Assembly: GCF_019422935.1 (NCBI RefSeq)
Contig: NZ_JAHZCJ010000007.1
Coordinates: forward strand, 62,001-126,000
Length of the DNA stretch: 64,000 nucleotides
Origin: Desulfovibrio sp.
GTDB lineage: Bacteria > Desulfobacterota > Desulfovibrionia > Desulfovibrionales > Desulfovibrionaceae
Reading direction: 5' to 3'
Made by a program: the position numbers and the translations under genes. Shown piece after piece: positions 19,099 through 26,915 of the stretch. Every line of letters starts with the position of its first letter. Within the stretch, counting starts at the first letter, position 1. The notes below the pieces were generated by a model, which made no database searches, was not told where the DNA came from, and saw only the letters and a program-made list of their open reading frames with translations.

Positions 19099-19421
19099 GT
19101 TGCTTCTGTTTTGACGAGGAGCTGGGCATGGTGGTTGAGAAAAATTTCCCCCAGTCAGCAAATTTCTATCCAGCCAAACAGTTTTTCTCCCTATTTCGCT
19201 GCCTGCAAGCAATTACGCCAATTCGCGCAACATAGCCTAGCAAAAGACTTTGCGAAAAAAAGCGCACTTTCACATGCTTTTTCGGGTTCAGGCACATTTT
19301 TATTGTGAATCCCCCTTCTCTTTTTGCGCGATTCAGCGTATAGGTGTCGGTGAATTTTCCGTATTACCCGCTGTGGCTGTGGTTTTTTTGGCGAGTAGTC
19401 AGGAAAAGTTTTAAGAGGTAG
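19099..19421. other. AT-rich region upstream of the sat promoter
   Basis: About 320 bases. A 35-codon ORF (19128-19235, ATG after GAGGAG) is present, but its composition resembles non-coding DNA and it has no recognisable feature. A lone TTGTGAA half-site occurs near 19302. Nothing else is supportable. Confidence 0.35.
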
Positions 19422-19450
19422 TTGACTTTTTGTTAGATTATTCACAAGAT
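19422..19450 (+). promoter_or_regulatory. sat promoter with overlapping Rex-like operator
   Basis: -35 TTGACT (19422-19427), 17-base spacer, -10 CAAGAT (19445-19450). The spacer and -10 hold the 18-base palindrome TTGTTAGATTATTCACAA (19430-19447). It has a perfect TTCACAA right arm and one mismatch from TTGTTAA on the left, matching the TTGT(T/G)AA-N4-TT(A/C)ACAA form of Rex sites. Rex is an NADH-responsive repressor reported to control sat in Desulfovibrio vulgaris, so repression by promoter occlusion is expected. Confidence 0.65.
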
Positions 19451-19530
19451 GCGAACTGAACGCTGCCCTTCCGCATGGCGACGCGGCCACGGAAGGATGC
19501 CCACATAACTAAAACACGGAGGATTTCGCA

Positions 19531-20802
19531 ATGTCCAAGCTGGTAGCTCCTCATGGCGGTAAGGGTCTGGTCTGTTGCCTTCTGGAAGGTAAGGCCTTGG
19601 ATGACGAGAAGAAAAAAGCCGCAGGCCTGAAGCAGATCGAGATTTCTTCCCGCGCCAAGGGCGACCTGATCATGATGGGCATTGGCGGTTTCTCGCCTCT
19701 GAACGGCTTCATGAACAAGGCCAACTGGAAGAGCGTCTGCGAAAAGATGACCCTTTCTGACGGCACCTTCTGGCCCGTGCCCGTTACCCTTGATGTTCCC
19801 GCTGCTGACGCCAAGACCCTCAAGGTCGGCGAAGAAGTGGCCCTGGTTCGCAAAGGCGAAATCATGGCTACCATGAAGGTCGAAGAAGTCTATGAAATGA
19901 CCGAAGCCGACAAAAAGTGGGAATGCGAACTGGTGTTCAAGGGCACTGGCCCTGACTCCGAAAAGTTCTGGGAAGTGGCCCCCGCTGACCACCCCGGCGT
20001 GAAGATGGTTCTGGCTCAGAACGAATTCAACGTTGCCGGTACCGTTAAGGTTCTTTCGCAGGGCGAATTCCCCGAAAAGTTCCCCGGCGTGTACATGACC
20101 CCTGCTCAGCTGCGCGCCAAGATGGACGAACGCGGCTGGCAGAAGGTTGCCGCTCTTCAGCTGCGCAACCCCATGCACCGCTCGCATGAATACCTGGCCA
20201 AGATCGGCGTGGAAGTTTGCGACGGCGTGGTTATCCACTCCCTCGTGGGCTCCCTGAAGCCCGGCGACATCCCCGCCGAAGTGCGCGTGAAGTGCATCGA
20301 CACCCTGGTTGACAAGTACTTCGTGAAAGACTTCGTCATTCAGGCTGGCTACCCCCTGGACATGCGTTATGCCGGTCCCCGCGAAGCCCTGCTGCACGCC
20401 ACCTTCCGCCAGAACTACGGCATCAACAACTTGCTGGTTGGCCGCGACCACGCTGGCGTGGGCGACTTCTACGGCATGTTTGAAGCCCAGGAAATCTTCC
20501 GCAAGATCCCTGTGCCCGCCGAAACCGGCAAGCGTCTGCTCTGCGAACCGCTGAACATTGACTGGACCTTCTACTGCAAAAAGTGCGACGGCATGGCCAG
20601 CATGCGCACCTGCCCCCACACCAAGGAAGATCGCGTCATCCTGTCCGGCACCAAGCTGCGCAAGATGCTCTCCGAAGGCGCGGAAGTGCCGGATCACTTT
20701 GGCCGCGCTGAAGTGCTCGTCATCCTGCGCGAATACTATGCCAGCCTGACCGAAAAAGTTGAAATCAAGATGCAGCGTGCGGCCTCCGGCTCCACCATGT
20801 AA
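19531..20802 (+). CDS. sat: Sulfate adenylyltransferase (ATP sulfurylase)
   Basis: 423 residues. Makes APS from sulfate and ATP in the cytoplasm, the first step of dissimilatory sulfate reduction. Signature [12 protein letters not shown] (Gln210, His216, His219) supplies the nucleotide-binding QxRNP and HxxH motifs. The [12 protein letters not shown] segment is present. A C-x2-C...C-P-H cluster near residues 349-365 fits the zinc site of prokaryotic ATP sulfurylases. GGAGG precedes the ATG. The gene has its own promoter and terminator. Confidence 0.98.
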   Translation: MSKLVAPHGGKGLVCCLLEGKALDDEKKKAAGLKQIEISSRAKGDLIMMGIGGFSPLNGFMNKANWKSVCEKMTLSDGTFWPVPVTLDVPAADAKTLKVGEEVALVRKGEIMATMKVEEVYEMTEADKKWECELVFKGTGPDSEKFWEVAPADHPGVKMVLAQNEFNVAGTVKVLSQGEFPEKFPGVYMTPAQLRAKMDERGWQKVAALQLRNPMHRSHEYLAKIGVEVCDGVVIHSLVGSLKPGDIPAEVRVKCIDTLVDKYFVKDFVIQAGYPLDMRYAGPREALLHATFRQNYGINNLLVGRDHAGVGDFYGMFEAQEIFRKIPVPAETGKRLLCEPLNIDWTFYCKKCDGMASMRTCPHTKEDRVILSGTKLRKMLSEGAEVPDHFGRAEVLVILREYYASLTEKVEIKMQRAASGSTM

Positions 20803-20829
20803 GCTTGACCGCAGCAACACAACGCGAGA

Positions 20830-20857
20830 GGACGCCCGAAAGGGCGTCCTTTTGTTT
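20830..20857 (+). terminator. Intrinsic terminator after sat
   Basis: The stem GGACGCCC / GGGCGTCC has a GAAA tetraloop, then TTTTGTTTT. Confidence 0.92.
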
Positions 20858-21207
20858 TAGCTGCATCCCCACTGCGGCCAGCAGTTATGGCCCCCTGCGG
20901 CCTGGGCTTGCCGAATTTGGGCATATTGCCAGCCCTTGCCGCATGCGAGCTGAAATAATAGTGCACGGCATACTTTCGCCACAGCCTCCGCAATATAGTT
21001 TTGCGCAGCCCCTTATTGGCGCACAACCACCATGTAACAGAGATGGGGCCGCGCTTTACGAAAAAGCAAAAACAGCCTATAACCTGAAACGAGTTGCATG
21101 AAATCGCGGCTACAGCCCGATGTTTCGGCGGGCCTAATGATGGTCAGTACCGGGCCTGTCGCGCTATTGCTGCACCAGCCGAAAAGCTATTACATTCACA
21201 GGTACCT
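20858..21207. other. Intergenic region after sat, with copy 2 of the possible repeat
   Basis: About 350 bases. Positions 20889-20918 resemble the 5' end of tamA (22 of 30 bases, opposite orientation). In-frame codons run upstream of the VKOR gene from 21094, but the first 38 residues have no signal or family similarity, so I treat them as non-coding. No promoter is clear. Confidence 0.35.
20889..20918 (+). repeat. Copy 2 of a possible dispersed sequence (30 bp)
   Basis: Inverted relative to 5897-5926 by gene context; 22 of 30 bases match on the minus strand. It lies in non-coding DNA after the sat terminator. Confidence 0.3.
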
Positions 21208-22185
21208 ATGAACCGAACCCATCAATTATTTCCTGGCATTCTGAGCATGGCCGTTCTGGCTGCGGCCTTCTGTATCTGGAGCGCCTTTGGCAACGAAGTG
21301 AACCTGTGTGTAACTTCTGGCTGCGCACTGTTCCAGGATACGTCCGTTGCGGGCATATCACTTTGGTGGGCTGGCGGGGTCATGTTCACGCTGCTTGCCG
21401 CAGCTGCCTTGATGGGTGCGGCCCAATTGGGCCTGATTCTGGCGGGTTTGGCCCTTCTGGGCGATATCGGCCTTTTGCTGCTCATGGCGGTTACGGCCCC
21501 CTGCGTGAGCTGCCTTATTGTAGCCTGCTTTTTTGCCATGATCTACGCTGGCTTTCGGCAAGCAGCGCAGCGCAGCCGCTCCGGTCTTCCGGCGGACAAG
21601 CCGGGCCGTTCGCTTTTGCTGGCTCTGTGGGCTCTGCTGTTTATCGTCAACGCCGGTACCGCCCTGCGTACCCAGGCGGACGTGTGGGCCATCACGGACA
21701 ACAGCAACGAAGCCAGCGTGCGCATGTTTTTTTCTCCCTCCTGCCCCAGTTGTCAGGAAGGCATCGCCCTTCTCTCCGGCCATGTGGATGTGGCCTTCTA
21801 CCCTCTGGCAGAAAATGAAGCCGACATTCATACAGTCGCGCGCATGCTGCGCCTCATGGATAACGGCGCAAGCCTTTCTGAAGCCCTGACCAAGGCAAAA
21901 GACATTGCTGCGCCATCGGGCATGGCCGCCACCGCGCCCGACATGCTGCTGCTGCGCCTGCGCATGTTGCGCAACAAGGCCCACGTGTTCATGGCCGGTT
22001 CGCAGACAGTTCCATTTTTTGAATACCACGGCTTGCCCGCCATGCTGAAAAAGAATACCAAGCAGCAGGCAGGCCAGGCTTCTTTGCCGCAAGCTCCTAC
22101 TCCCCCCCCGGCAGCAGGCAGTGCAGATTTGCCGCTTGACCCGCAAGTGGCTGGCCAGTGTTCTGGCACAACGCCCTGCCCTTAG
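21208..22185 (+). CDS. VKOR-like membrane disulfide oxidoreductase fused to a thioredoxin domain
   Basis: 325 residues from the ATG at 21208 (AGGT upstream). Five membrane helices. After helix 1 comes the loop LCVTSGC (Cys34, Cys39), then helix 2 with the VKOR-like pattern SVAGISLWWAGG. A C-V-S-C pair (Cys99, Cys102) begins helix 4. The helix 4-5 loop is basic, so the tail is periplasmic. The tail holds a thioredoxin-like domain with FFSPSCPSC (Cys179, Cys182). This is the layout of bacterial VKOR homologues, which oxidise a DsbA-like partner using quinone. The C-terminus is a Pro/Ala-rich extension with two more Cys. It lies between sat and the dsr genes. Confidence 0.75.
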   Translation: MNRTHQLFPGILSMAVLAAAFCIWSAFGNEVNLCVTSGCALFQDTSVAGISLWWAGGVMFTLLAAAALMGAAQLGLILAGLALLGDIGLLLLMAVTAPCVSCLIVACFFAMIYAGFRQAAQRSRSGLPADKPGRSLLLALWALLFIVNAGTALRTQADVWAITDNSNEASVRMFFSPSCPSCQEGIALLSGHVDVAFYPLAENEADIHTVARMLRLMDNGASLSEALTKAKDIAAPSGMAATAPDMLLLRLRMLRNKAHVFMAGSQTVPFFEYHGLPAMLKKNTKQQAGQASLPQAPTPPPAAGSADLPLDPQVAGQCSGTTPCP

Positions 22186-22327
22186 GCAAAGCCGACTCTA
22201 GTTCTTTTTGCCTCCGGCGCAGGAACTGCACGGGTCGATTTGGCCTGTCCAGGCGTGGCCTTAAACTGCCCTGGCTTATCGCCTCCACCGGGGCCTTGTG
22301 CAAAAAATGACAAACCTTGCGTTTTAA

Positions 22328-22370
22328 AAGCGCAAAGGGGCTTGACGCCCTTTGCGCTTACTATTTATAT
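22328..22370 (+). promoter_or_regulatory. Promoter for the RsbRD-dsrMKJOP region, embedded in a 12-bp-arm palindrome
   Basis: -35 TTGACG (22342-22347), 17-base spacer, -10 TTATAT (22365-22370). The -35 lies in the loop of a perfect inverted repeat: AAGCGCAAAGGG (22328-22339) and CCCTTTGCGCTT (22348-22359). The repeat could be an operator, or the terminator of the VKOR gene. It lacks a T-run to its right, which favours the operator reading. Confidence 0.5.
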
Positions 22371-22404
22371 GAGAGAGCCTTAGACAAAAGGGCACGGGGA
22401 CAGA

Positions 22405-22938
22405 ATGAAAGCAATCGACGTGTTTCGTAAACACAAGAGCGAGATGGTGCGTTTATGGACAGACTCCGTATTCGACACCTATCCATTTGAAACGACAGGT
22501 TTTCTTCGCACAAAAGACGACCCCTTCGGTAATCCGGTAGCAAACATGACCAAGGAAGCCGCAGGGGCTGTGTACGATGCCGTTACCGGCGAATCCGTGG
22601 AAGTGGCCCAGACCCGCAAGGCAATGGACCGCTTTATCAAACTGCGGGCGGTGCAAAAATTCTCCCCCAGCCAGAGCCTGGCGGTGTTCAGCCTCATGAA
22701 GCCTCTTCTGCGGCAACACGTCATGCCTGAACTTATGGCCCAGGACGACCTGGCGGCCTACCTTGAGACCGAATCGCGCATCGACAGCCTGACGCTTCTG
22801 GCCTTCGACATGTATATGGAAGACCGGGAAATTCTGGCTGAGTCGCGCATTACGGAAATACGCAACCAGCACGCTCAACTGGCGCGCTGGGCGCAACAAC
22901 TGGAAAGCGGAGCCGTTCCTTCTGGGGACGACCGCTGA
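22405..22938 (+). CDS. RsbRD N-terminal-like sensor protein
   Basis: 177 residues, soluble. It matches the N-terminal domain of RsbRD co-antagonist proteins: MVRLWTDSVFDTYPFETTGFLRTKDDPFGNPVANMT, followed by helices with VQKFSPSQSLAVFSLMKPLLR. Full-length RsbR proteins carry a C-terminal STAS domain, which is absent here. It ends 117 bases before dsrM in the same direction and shares the upstream promoter, so it may sense redox or metabolite state for this operon. Ligand and partner are unknown. Confidence 0.78.
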   Translation: MKAIDVFRKHKSEMVRLWTDSVFDTYPFETTGFLRTKDDPFGNPVANMTKEAAGAVYDAVTGESVEVAQTRKAMDRFIKLRAVQKFSPSQSLAVFSLMKPLLRQHVMPELMAQDDLAAYLETESRIDSLTLLAFDMYMEDREILAESRITEIRNQHAQLARWAQQLESGAVPSGDDR

Positions 22939-22951
22939 CATTCCGCGTTCA

Positions 22952-22969
22952 TTAGGCCGTAGGGCCTAA
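22952..22969. promoter_or_regulatory. Perfect palindrome upstream of dsrM
   Basis: TTAGGCC-GTAG-GGCCTAA lies 87 bases before the dsrM start, with no T-run. It resembles an operator rather than a terminator. The binding factor is unknown. Confidence 0.4.
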
Positions 22970-23055
22970 CCGTGGGCTTTGCAGCATGCGGGCCAGAGAT
23001 CTCTCAAATCCCGTGGTGGGCTTTTGAGGCAACTTTAGTGGAAGTGAGGTAGGGA

Positions 23056-24075
23056 ATGTTCAATTCATTACTGCTGGTGCTGCTCATAGGAGCCATCGCC
23101 TGGGCGGGAGCGGCCATAGGGCTTGCGGGCCTGTTCGGCGTGGCGCTGCCTTATGTGGCAGTAGTCGTGTTCATCGCCGGTGTCGTCTGGCGCATGGTGT
23201 ACTGGGCCAAATCGCCCGTGCCCTTCTGCATCCCCACCACTGGTGGGCAGGAGCAGTCGCTTGACTTCATCAAGCAGGCAAAAATCGACTGTCCCAGCAC
23301 AACTTGGGGTGTTGTGCAGCGCATGTTTCTGGAAGTGTTCTGCTTCCGTTCGCTGTTCCGCAACACGGTTGCGGAAGTAAGGGAATTTGATCCCGTCAGC
23401 AACGGGCCGCGCACCATCTATTATTCCTCCAAGTGGCTGTGGGTTTTTGCCCTGCTGTTCCACTACTGCTTCCTGCTGGTTTTTATCCGTCACTTCCGTT
23501 TCTTTATGGAACCCGTGCCTTCCTGTATTCGTTTTCTGGAAAGCATTGACGGCATCATGCAGTTTGGCTCACCCCGCTTCTTCTGGACGGGCGGCCTGTT
23601 GCTGGTAGCGCTTCTGTTCCTTCTGGGACGCCGCCTGTTCAACGAGCGCCTGCGCTACCTTTCGCTTGCCAACGATTACTTCCCCCTGTGGCTGATCATC
23701 AGCATCGTGGGTACCGGCATCTGCCTGCGCTATTTCGACAAGACCGAAATCGCCCAGGTCAAGATTTTCGTCATGGGCCTGACCCACCTTGCGCCTGTGG
23801 CGACCACGGGCATCAACGCGCTGTTCTTCACGCACCTTACTCTGGTCTGCGTACTGCTGATTTACTTCCCCTTCTCCAAGCTCATGCACATGCCGGGCGT
23901 GTTCTTCAGCCCCACGCGCAACATGGCGAATAATTCCCGCCGCGTGCGCCACATCAACCCCTGGAATCCGCCCAAGCAGTACTTCACCTACGCCGAGTAC
24001 GAGGATACCTACCGCGACGCCATGGCCGATGCCGGGCTGCCGCTGGAAAAGCAACCCGAAAAGGCCGCCGAGTAA
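23056..24075 (+). CDS. dsrM: DsrM, cytochrome b (NarI-like) subunit of the DsrMKJOP complex
   Basis: 339 residues with about six membrane helices. A NarI-like core has His residues in helices (FALLFHYCF, FFTHLTLVC, LTHLAPV) suitable for two heme b groups. Family role: oxidises menaquinol and passes electrons to the cytoplasmic Fe-S subunit DsrK. GAGGTAGGG precedes the start. Only 12 bases separate it from dsrK. Confidence 0.95.
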   Translation: MFNSLLLVLLIGAIAWAGAAIGLAGLFGVALPYVAVVVFIAGVVWRMVYWAKSPVPFCIPTTGGQEQSLDFIKQAKIDCPSTTWGVVQRMFLEVFCFRSLFRNTVAEVREFDPVSNGPRTIYYSSKWLWVFALLFHYCFLLVFIRHFRFFMEPVPSCIRFLESIDGIMQFGSPRFFWTGGLLLVALLFLLGRRLFNERLRYLSLANDYFPLWLIISIVGTGICLRYFDKTEIAQVKIFVMGLTHLAPVATTGINALFFTHLTLVCVLLIYFPFSKLMHMPGVFFSPTRNMANNSRRVRHINPWNPPKQYFTYAEYEDTYRDAMADAGLPLEKQPEKAAE

Positions 24076-24087
24076 GGAGTTTCCACG

Positions 24088-25731
24088 ATGGCAAAATTAC
24101 CTACGCCGCAAATGCTTGTGTCCAGCCGCCCGGCCTTTCCCGCCCAGGACTGGCTTGACACCAAGCCCGAATTTACACCGGGCAGCTTCTGCTATCCGGC
24201 CAAGAAAGAGACCATGGAACTTCTGCACATGCCCAATCCCCACGAATGGGATCCGGCGGCAGAAGACTGGAACCTGCCCGAAAACTGGGAACAGATCCTC
24301 TGCGACGCTTTTGAAGAACGCCTTGAAAAGCACCGTTCGCTCAAGCTGTTCATGGATATCTGCGTGCGTTGCGGCGCTTGCGCCGACAAATGCCACTTCT
24401 TCCTGGGCACCAATGATCCCAAAAACATGCCCGTGCTGCGCGCCGAGCTGCTCCGCTCGCTCTACCGCCGCGACCACACCATGCTGGGCAAGATCCTCGG
24501 CAAGAAAGTGGGCGCTCGCGGCTGGGACAAGGAAGTAGTGAAGGAACTCTTCTACTACGCCTACCAGTGCACCGAATGCCGCCGCTGCTCGCTCTTCTGC
24601 CCCTACGGCATCGACACGGCGGAAATCACCGCCATCGTGCGCGAACTGCTGCACGAAGTGGGCCTTGGCATCCACTGGATCATGGACCCGGTCAAGAACT
24701 GCAGCTTCACTGGCAACCACCTTGGCATCAAGCCCCACTCCTTTGTGGAAATCGTGGAAATGCTGGCCGATGACTGCGAAACCATCACCGGTATCCGTCC
24801 CAAGACGCCCTTCAACGAAAAGGGCCACGAAATCCTGTTCATCACGCCCTCCGGCGACGTATTTGCCGACCCCGGCATCTACACCTTCATGGGCTATCTG
24901 ATGCTCTTCCACGAGCTGGATCTGGATTACACCTTCTCGACCTACGCTTCGGAAGGCGGCAACTTCGGCTCCTTTACCACGTTCAACATGGCAAAGAAGC
25001 TCAACGCCAAAATGTACGCCGAAGCCGAACGTCTGGGTTCCAAGTGGATTCTGGGCGGCGAATGCGGCCACATGTGGCGCGTGATCAACCAGTACATGGA
25101 CACCTACAACGGCCCGTCGCCCTCGCACATGACGACGCCTGTTTCTCCCTACACGGGCACGGTGTTCCAGAACGCGGCTTCCACCAAGATGGTGCACATT
25201 GCCGAGTTCACGGCTGACCTGATCCACCACAACAAGCTGAACCTCGACCCCAGCCGTAACGACCATATCATCACCACCTTCCATGACTCGTGCAACCCTG
25301 CGCGCGGCATGGGTCTGCTTGATGAACCCCGCTACGTGCTCAACGCCGTGTGTAACAACTTTGTGGAAATGCCCGAAAACACCATCCGCGAGCAGACCTT
25401 CTGCTGCGGTGCTGGTTCCGGCCTCAACACAGAAGAAATCATGGAACTGCGCATGCGTTCCGGCATGCCGCGCGGCAATGCCCTGCGCTATGTGCAGGAA
25501 AAGCACGGCGTCAACCACATGGCCTGCGTGTGCGCCATTGACCGCGCCACTCTGCCCCCGCTTGCCAATTACTGGGCGCCCGGCGTCAATGTGAGCGGCC
25601 TGCACGAGCTGGTGGGCAATGCCCTTGTGATGAAGGGCGAGTGCAAGCGCACCATGGATATGCGCCAGGAAGACCTGCCCAACGTGGTAGAGGATGATGA
25701 CGCGCCCGAGGCGCAGGGGGAGGGTCAATAG
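24088..25731 (+). CDS. dsrK: DsrK, HdrD-like iron-sulfur subunit
   Basis: 547 residues, cytoplasmic. Two [4Fe-4S] motifs: CVRCGACADKC (Cys92-102) and CTECRRCSLFC (Cys161-171). CCG-type cysteine-rich segments follow (HDSCNPARG and FCCGAGSGLN), which in HdrD-like proteins bind a catalytic non-cubane cluster. Proposed substrate in the family: the DsrC disulfide or trisulfide. The C-terminus is acidic. Its stop abuts the dsrJ start with no gap. Confidence 0.96.
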   Translation: MAKLPTPQMLVSSRPAFPAQDWLDTKPEFTPGSFCYPAKKETMELLHMPNPHEWDPAAEDWNLPENWEQILCDAFEERLEKHRSLKLFMDICVRCGACADKCHFFLGTNDPKNMPVLRAELLRSLYRRDHTMLGKILGKKVGARGWDKEVVKELFYYAYQCTECRRCSLFCPYGIDTAEITAIVRELLHEVGLGIHWIMDPVKNCSFTGNHLGIKPHSFVEIVEMLADDCETITGIRPKTPFNEKGHEILFITPSGDVFADPGIYTFMGYLMLFHELDLDYTFSTYASEGGNFGSFTTFNMAKKLNAKMYAEAERLGSKWILGGECGHMWRVINQYMDTYNGPSPSHMTTPVSPYTGTVFQNAASTKMVHIAEFTADLIHHNKLNLDPSRNDHIITTFHDSCNPARGMGLLDEPRYVLNAVCNNFVEMPENTIREQTFCCGAGSGLNTEEIMELRMRSGMPRGNALRYVQEKHGVNHMACVCAIDRATLPPLANYWAPGVNVSGLHELVGNALVMKGECKRTMDMRQEDLPNVVEDDDAPEAQGEGQ

Positions 25732-26112
25732 ATGTATAACTCCAAAGCTGTAATTCTTGGGATCATTATCTTTGTGGTCCTGTTCACCTCCCCGTTCTGG
25801 GCAAGCATGCTGGGCAAGTCCTATACCAGCACCGGCATTGCGCTGCCCAAGAATGAAAAAGAGTGTGTGGAAAATGTGGATTTCATGCGCGACAAGCACA
25901 TGCAGCTGCTCAACGAGTGGCGTGATGAAGCCCTGCGCAACGAAAACCGCACCTATGTGGCATCCAACGGTAAAAAGTGGACCATCAGCCTGCAGAACAC
26001 CTGCATGAAGTGCCACACTGACTACAAGGGATTCTGCGAAAAGTGCCACGTTGCCAACAGCGTTGATCCCTATTGCTGGACCTGCCACATCATTCCCCAG
26101 GGGAGCAAGTAA
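25732..26112 (+). CDS. dsrJ: DsrJ, triheme cytochrome c subunit
   Basis: 126 residues. An N-terminal uncleaved signal/anchor (VILGIIIFVVLFTSPFWA) precedes a periplasmic domain with three CxxCH heme sites: CMKCH (91), CEKCH (102) and CWTCH (115). The ECVENVDFMRDKHMQLLNEW segment, conserved in DsrJ, holds the Cys linked in the family to unusual heme ligation. The TAA stop overlaps the dsrO start by one base. Confidence 0.96.
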   Translation: MYNSKAVILGIIIFVVLFTSPFWASMLGKSYTSTGIALPKNEKECVENVDFMRDKHMQLLNEWRDEALRNENRTYVASNGKKWTISLQNTCMKCHTDYKGFCEKCHVANSVDPYCWTCHIIPQGSK

Positions 26113-26903
26113 TGAACAAGAGCAGAAGAAGCTTTCTGAAAGTGGCGGGGCTTTCTGCCTGTGCCCTGAGCAGCGGGTTGGCTGGCCTTGGCGCCTTGTC
26201 CGGCGTTGCTCAGGCCAAGATTGCCCCCGGTCACTATGAAAAAGGTGCCAACGCCCTGCACGCTAAGCGCTGGGCCATGGTTATCGATACGCGCCAGTTC
26301 AATGGCCCCAAGGACTACGAACCGCTGATCGAAGCCTGCCATAAATTCCACAACGTCCCGCACGTTCCGGGCGACCAGAACATCAAATGGTTCTGGCTTG
26401 ATTCGTTCGAGCACACCTTCCCTGATGAAATGAACGCCTTTTTGGACAAACGCCGGGCCGAAGCCAGCTATCCGCTGCTTTGCAACCACTGCACCAATCC
26501 GCCCTGTGTGCGCGTTTGCCCCACGCAGGCCACCTACCGGATGGAAGACGGCATTGTGGCCATGGACTACCACCGCTGCATCGGCTGCCGCTTCTGCATG
26601 GCTGGCTGCCCCTACGGCGCGCGTTCCTTCAACTTCAAGGATCCGCGCAAGTTCCTGGCAGATCCCGTGCCCAATCCGACCTTCCCCACGCGCATGATCG
26701 GCGTGGTGGAAAAATGCACCTTCTGCGCCGAGCGTCTGGCCGTTGGCCAGTTGCCCGCCTGCGTTGAAGCTTCTGGCGGCAAGATTCTCTTCGGCGACCT
26801 GGAAGACCCCAATTCAACGGTGCGGCAGGCTTTGTCCGCCAACTACAGTATCCGCCGCAAGCCCAACCTGGGCACGCAGCCCGGCGTTTACTACCTCATA
26901 TAG
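26112..26903 (+). CDS. dsrO: DsrO, periplasmic ferredoxin-like subunit with Tat signal
   Basis: 263 residues. A twin-arginine signal (KSRRSFLKVAG) with Ala-rich h-region ends at AQA. Cysteine clusters follow for several [4Fe-4S] centres: CNHCTNPPCVRVC, CIGCRFCMAGC and CTFCAERL...CVEA. It is expected to connect the DsrJ heme domain with quinone-reactive DsrP. I start at the ATG at 26112, which begins the Tat signal and overlaps the dsrJ stop. Confidence 0.95.
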   Translation: MNKSRRSFLKVAGLSACALSSGLAGLGALSGVAQAKIAPGHYEKGANALHAKRWAMVIDTRQFNGPKDYEPLIEACHKFHNVPHVPGDQNIKWFWLDSFEHTFPDEMNAFLDKRRAEASYPLLCNHCTNPPCVRVCPTQATYRMEDGIVAMDYHRCIGCRFCMAGCPYGARSFNFKDPRKFLADPVPNPTFPTRMIGVVEKCTFCAERLAVGQLPACVEASGGKILFGDLEDPNSTVRQALSANYSIRRKPNLGTQPGVYYLI

Positions 26904-26915
26904 GGAGGACAGGCC

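Noticed and set aside
24097-26088. A 663-codon minus-strand ORF opposite dsrK-dsrJ
   Set aside because: Antisense shadow of strongly supported genes.
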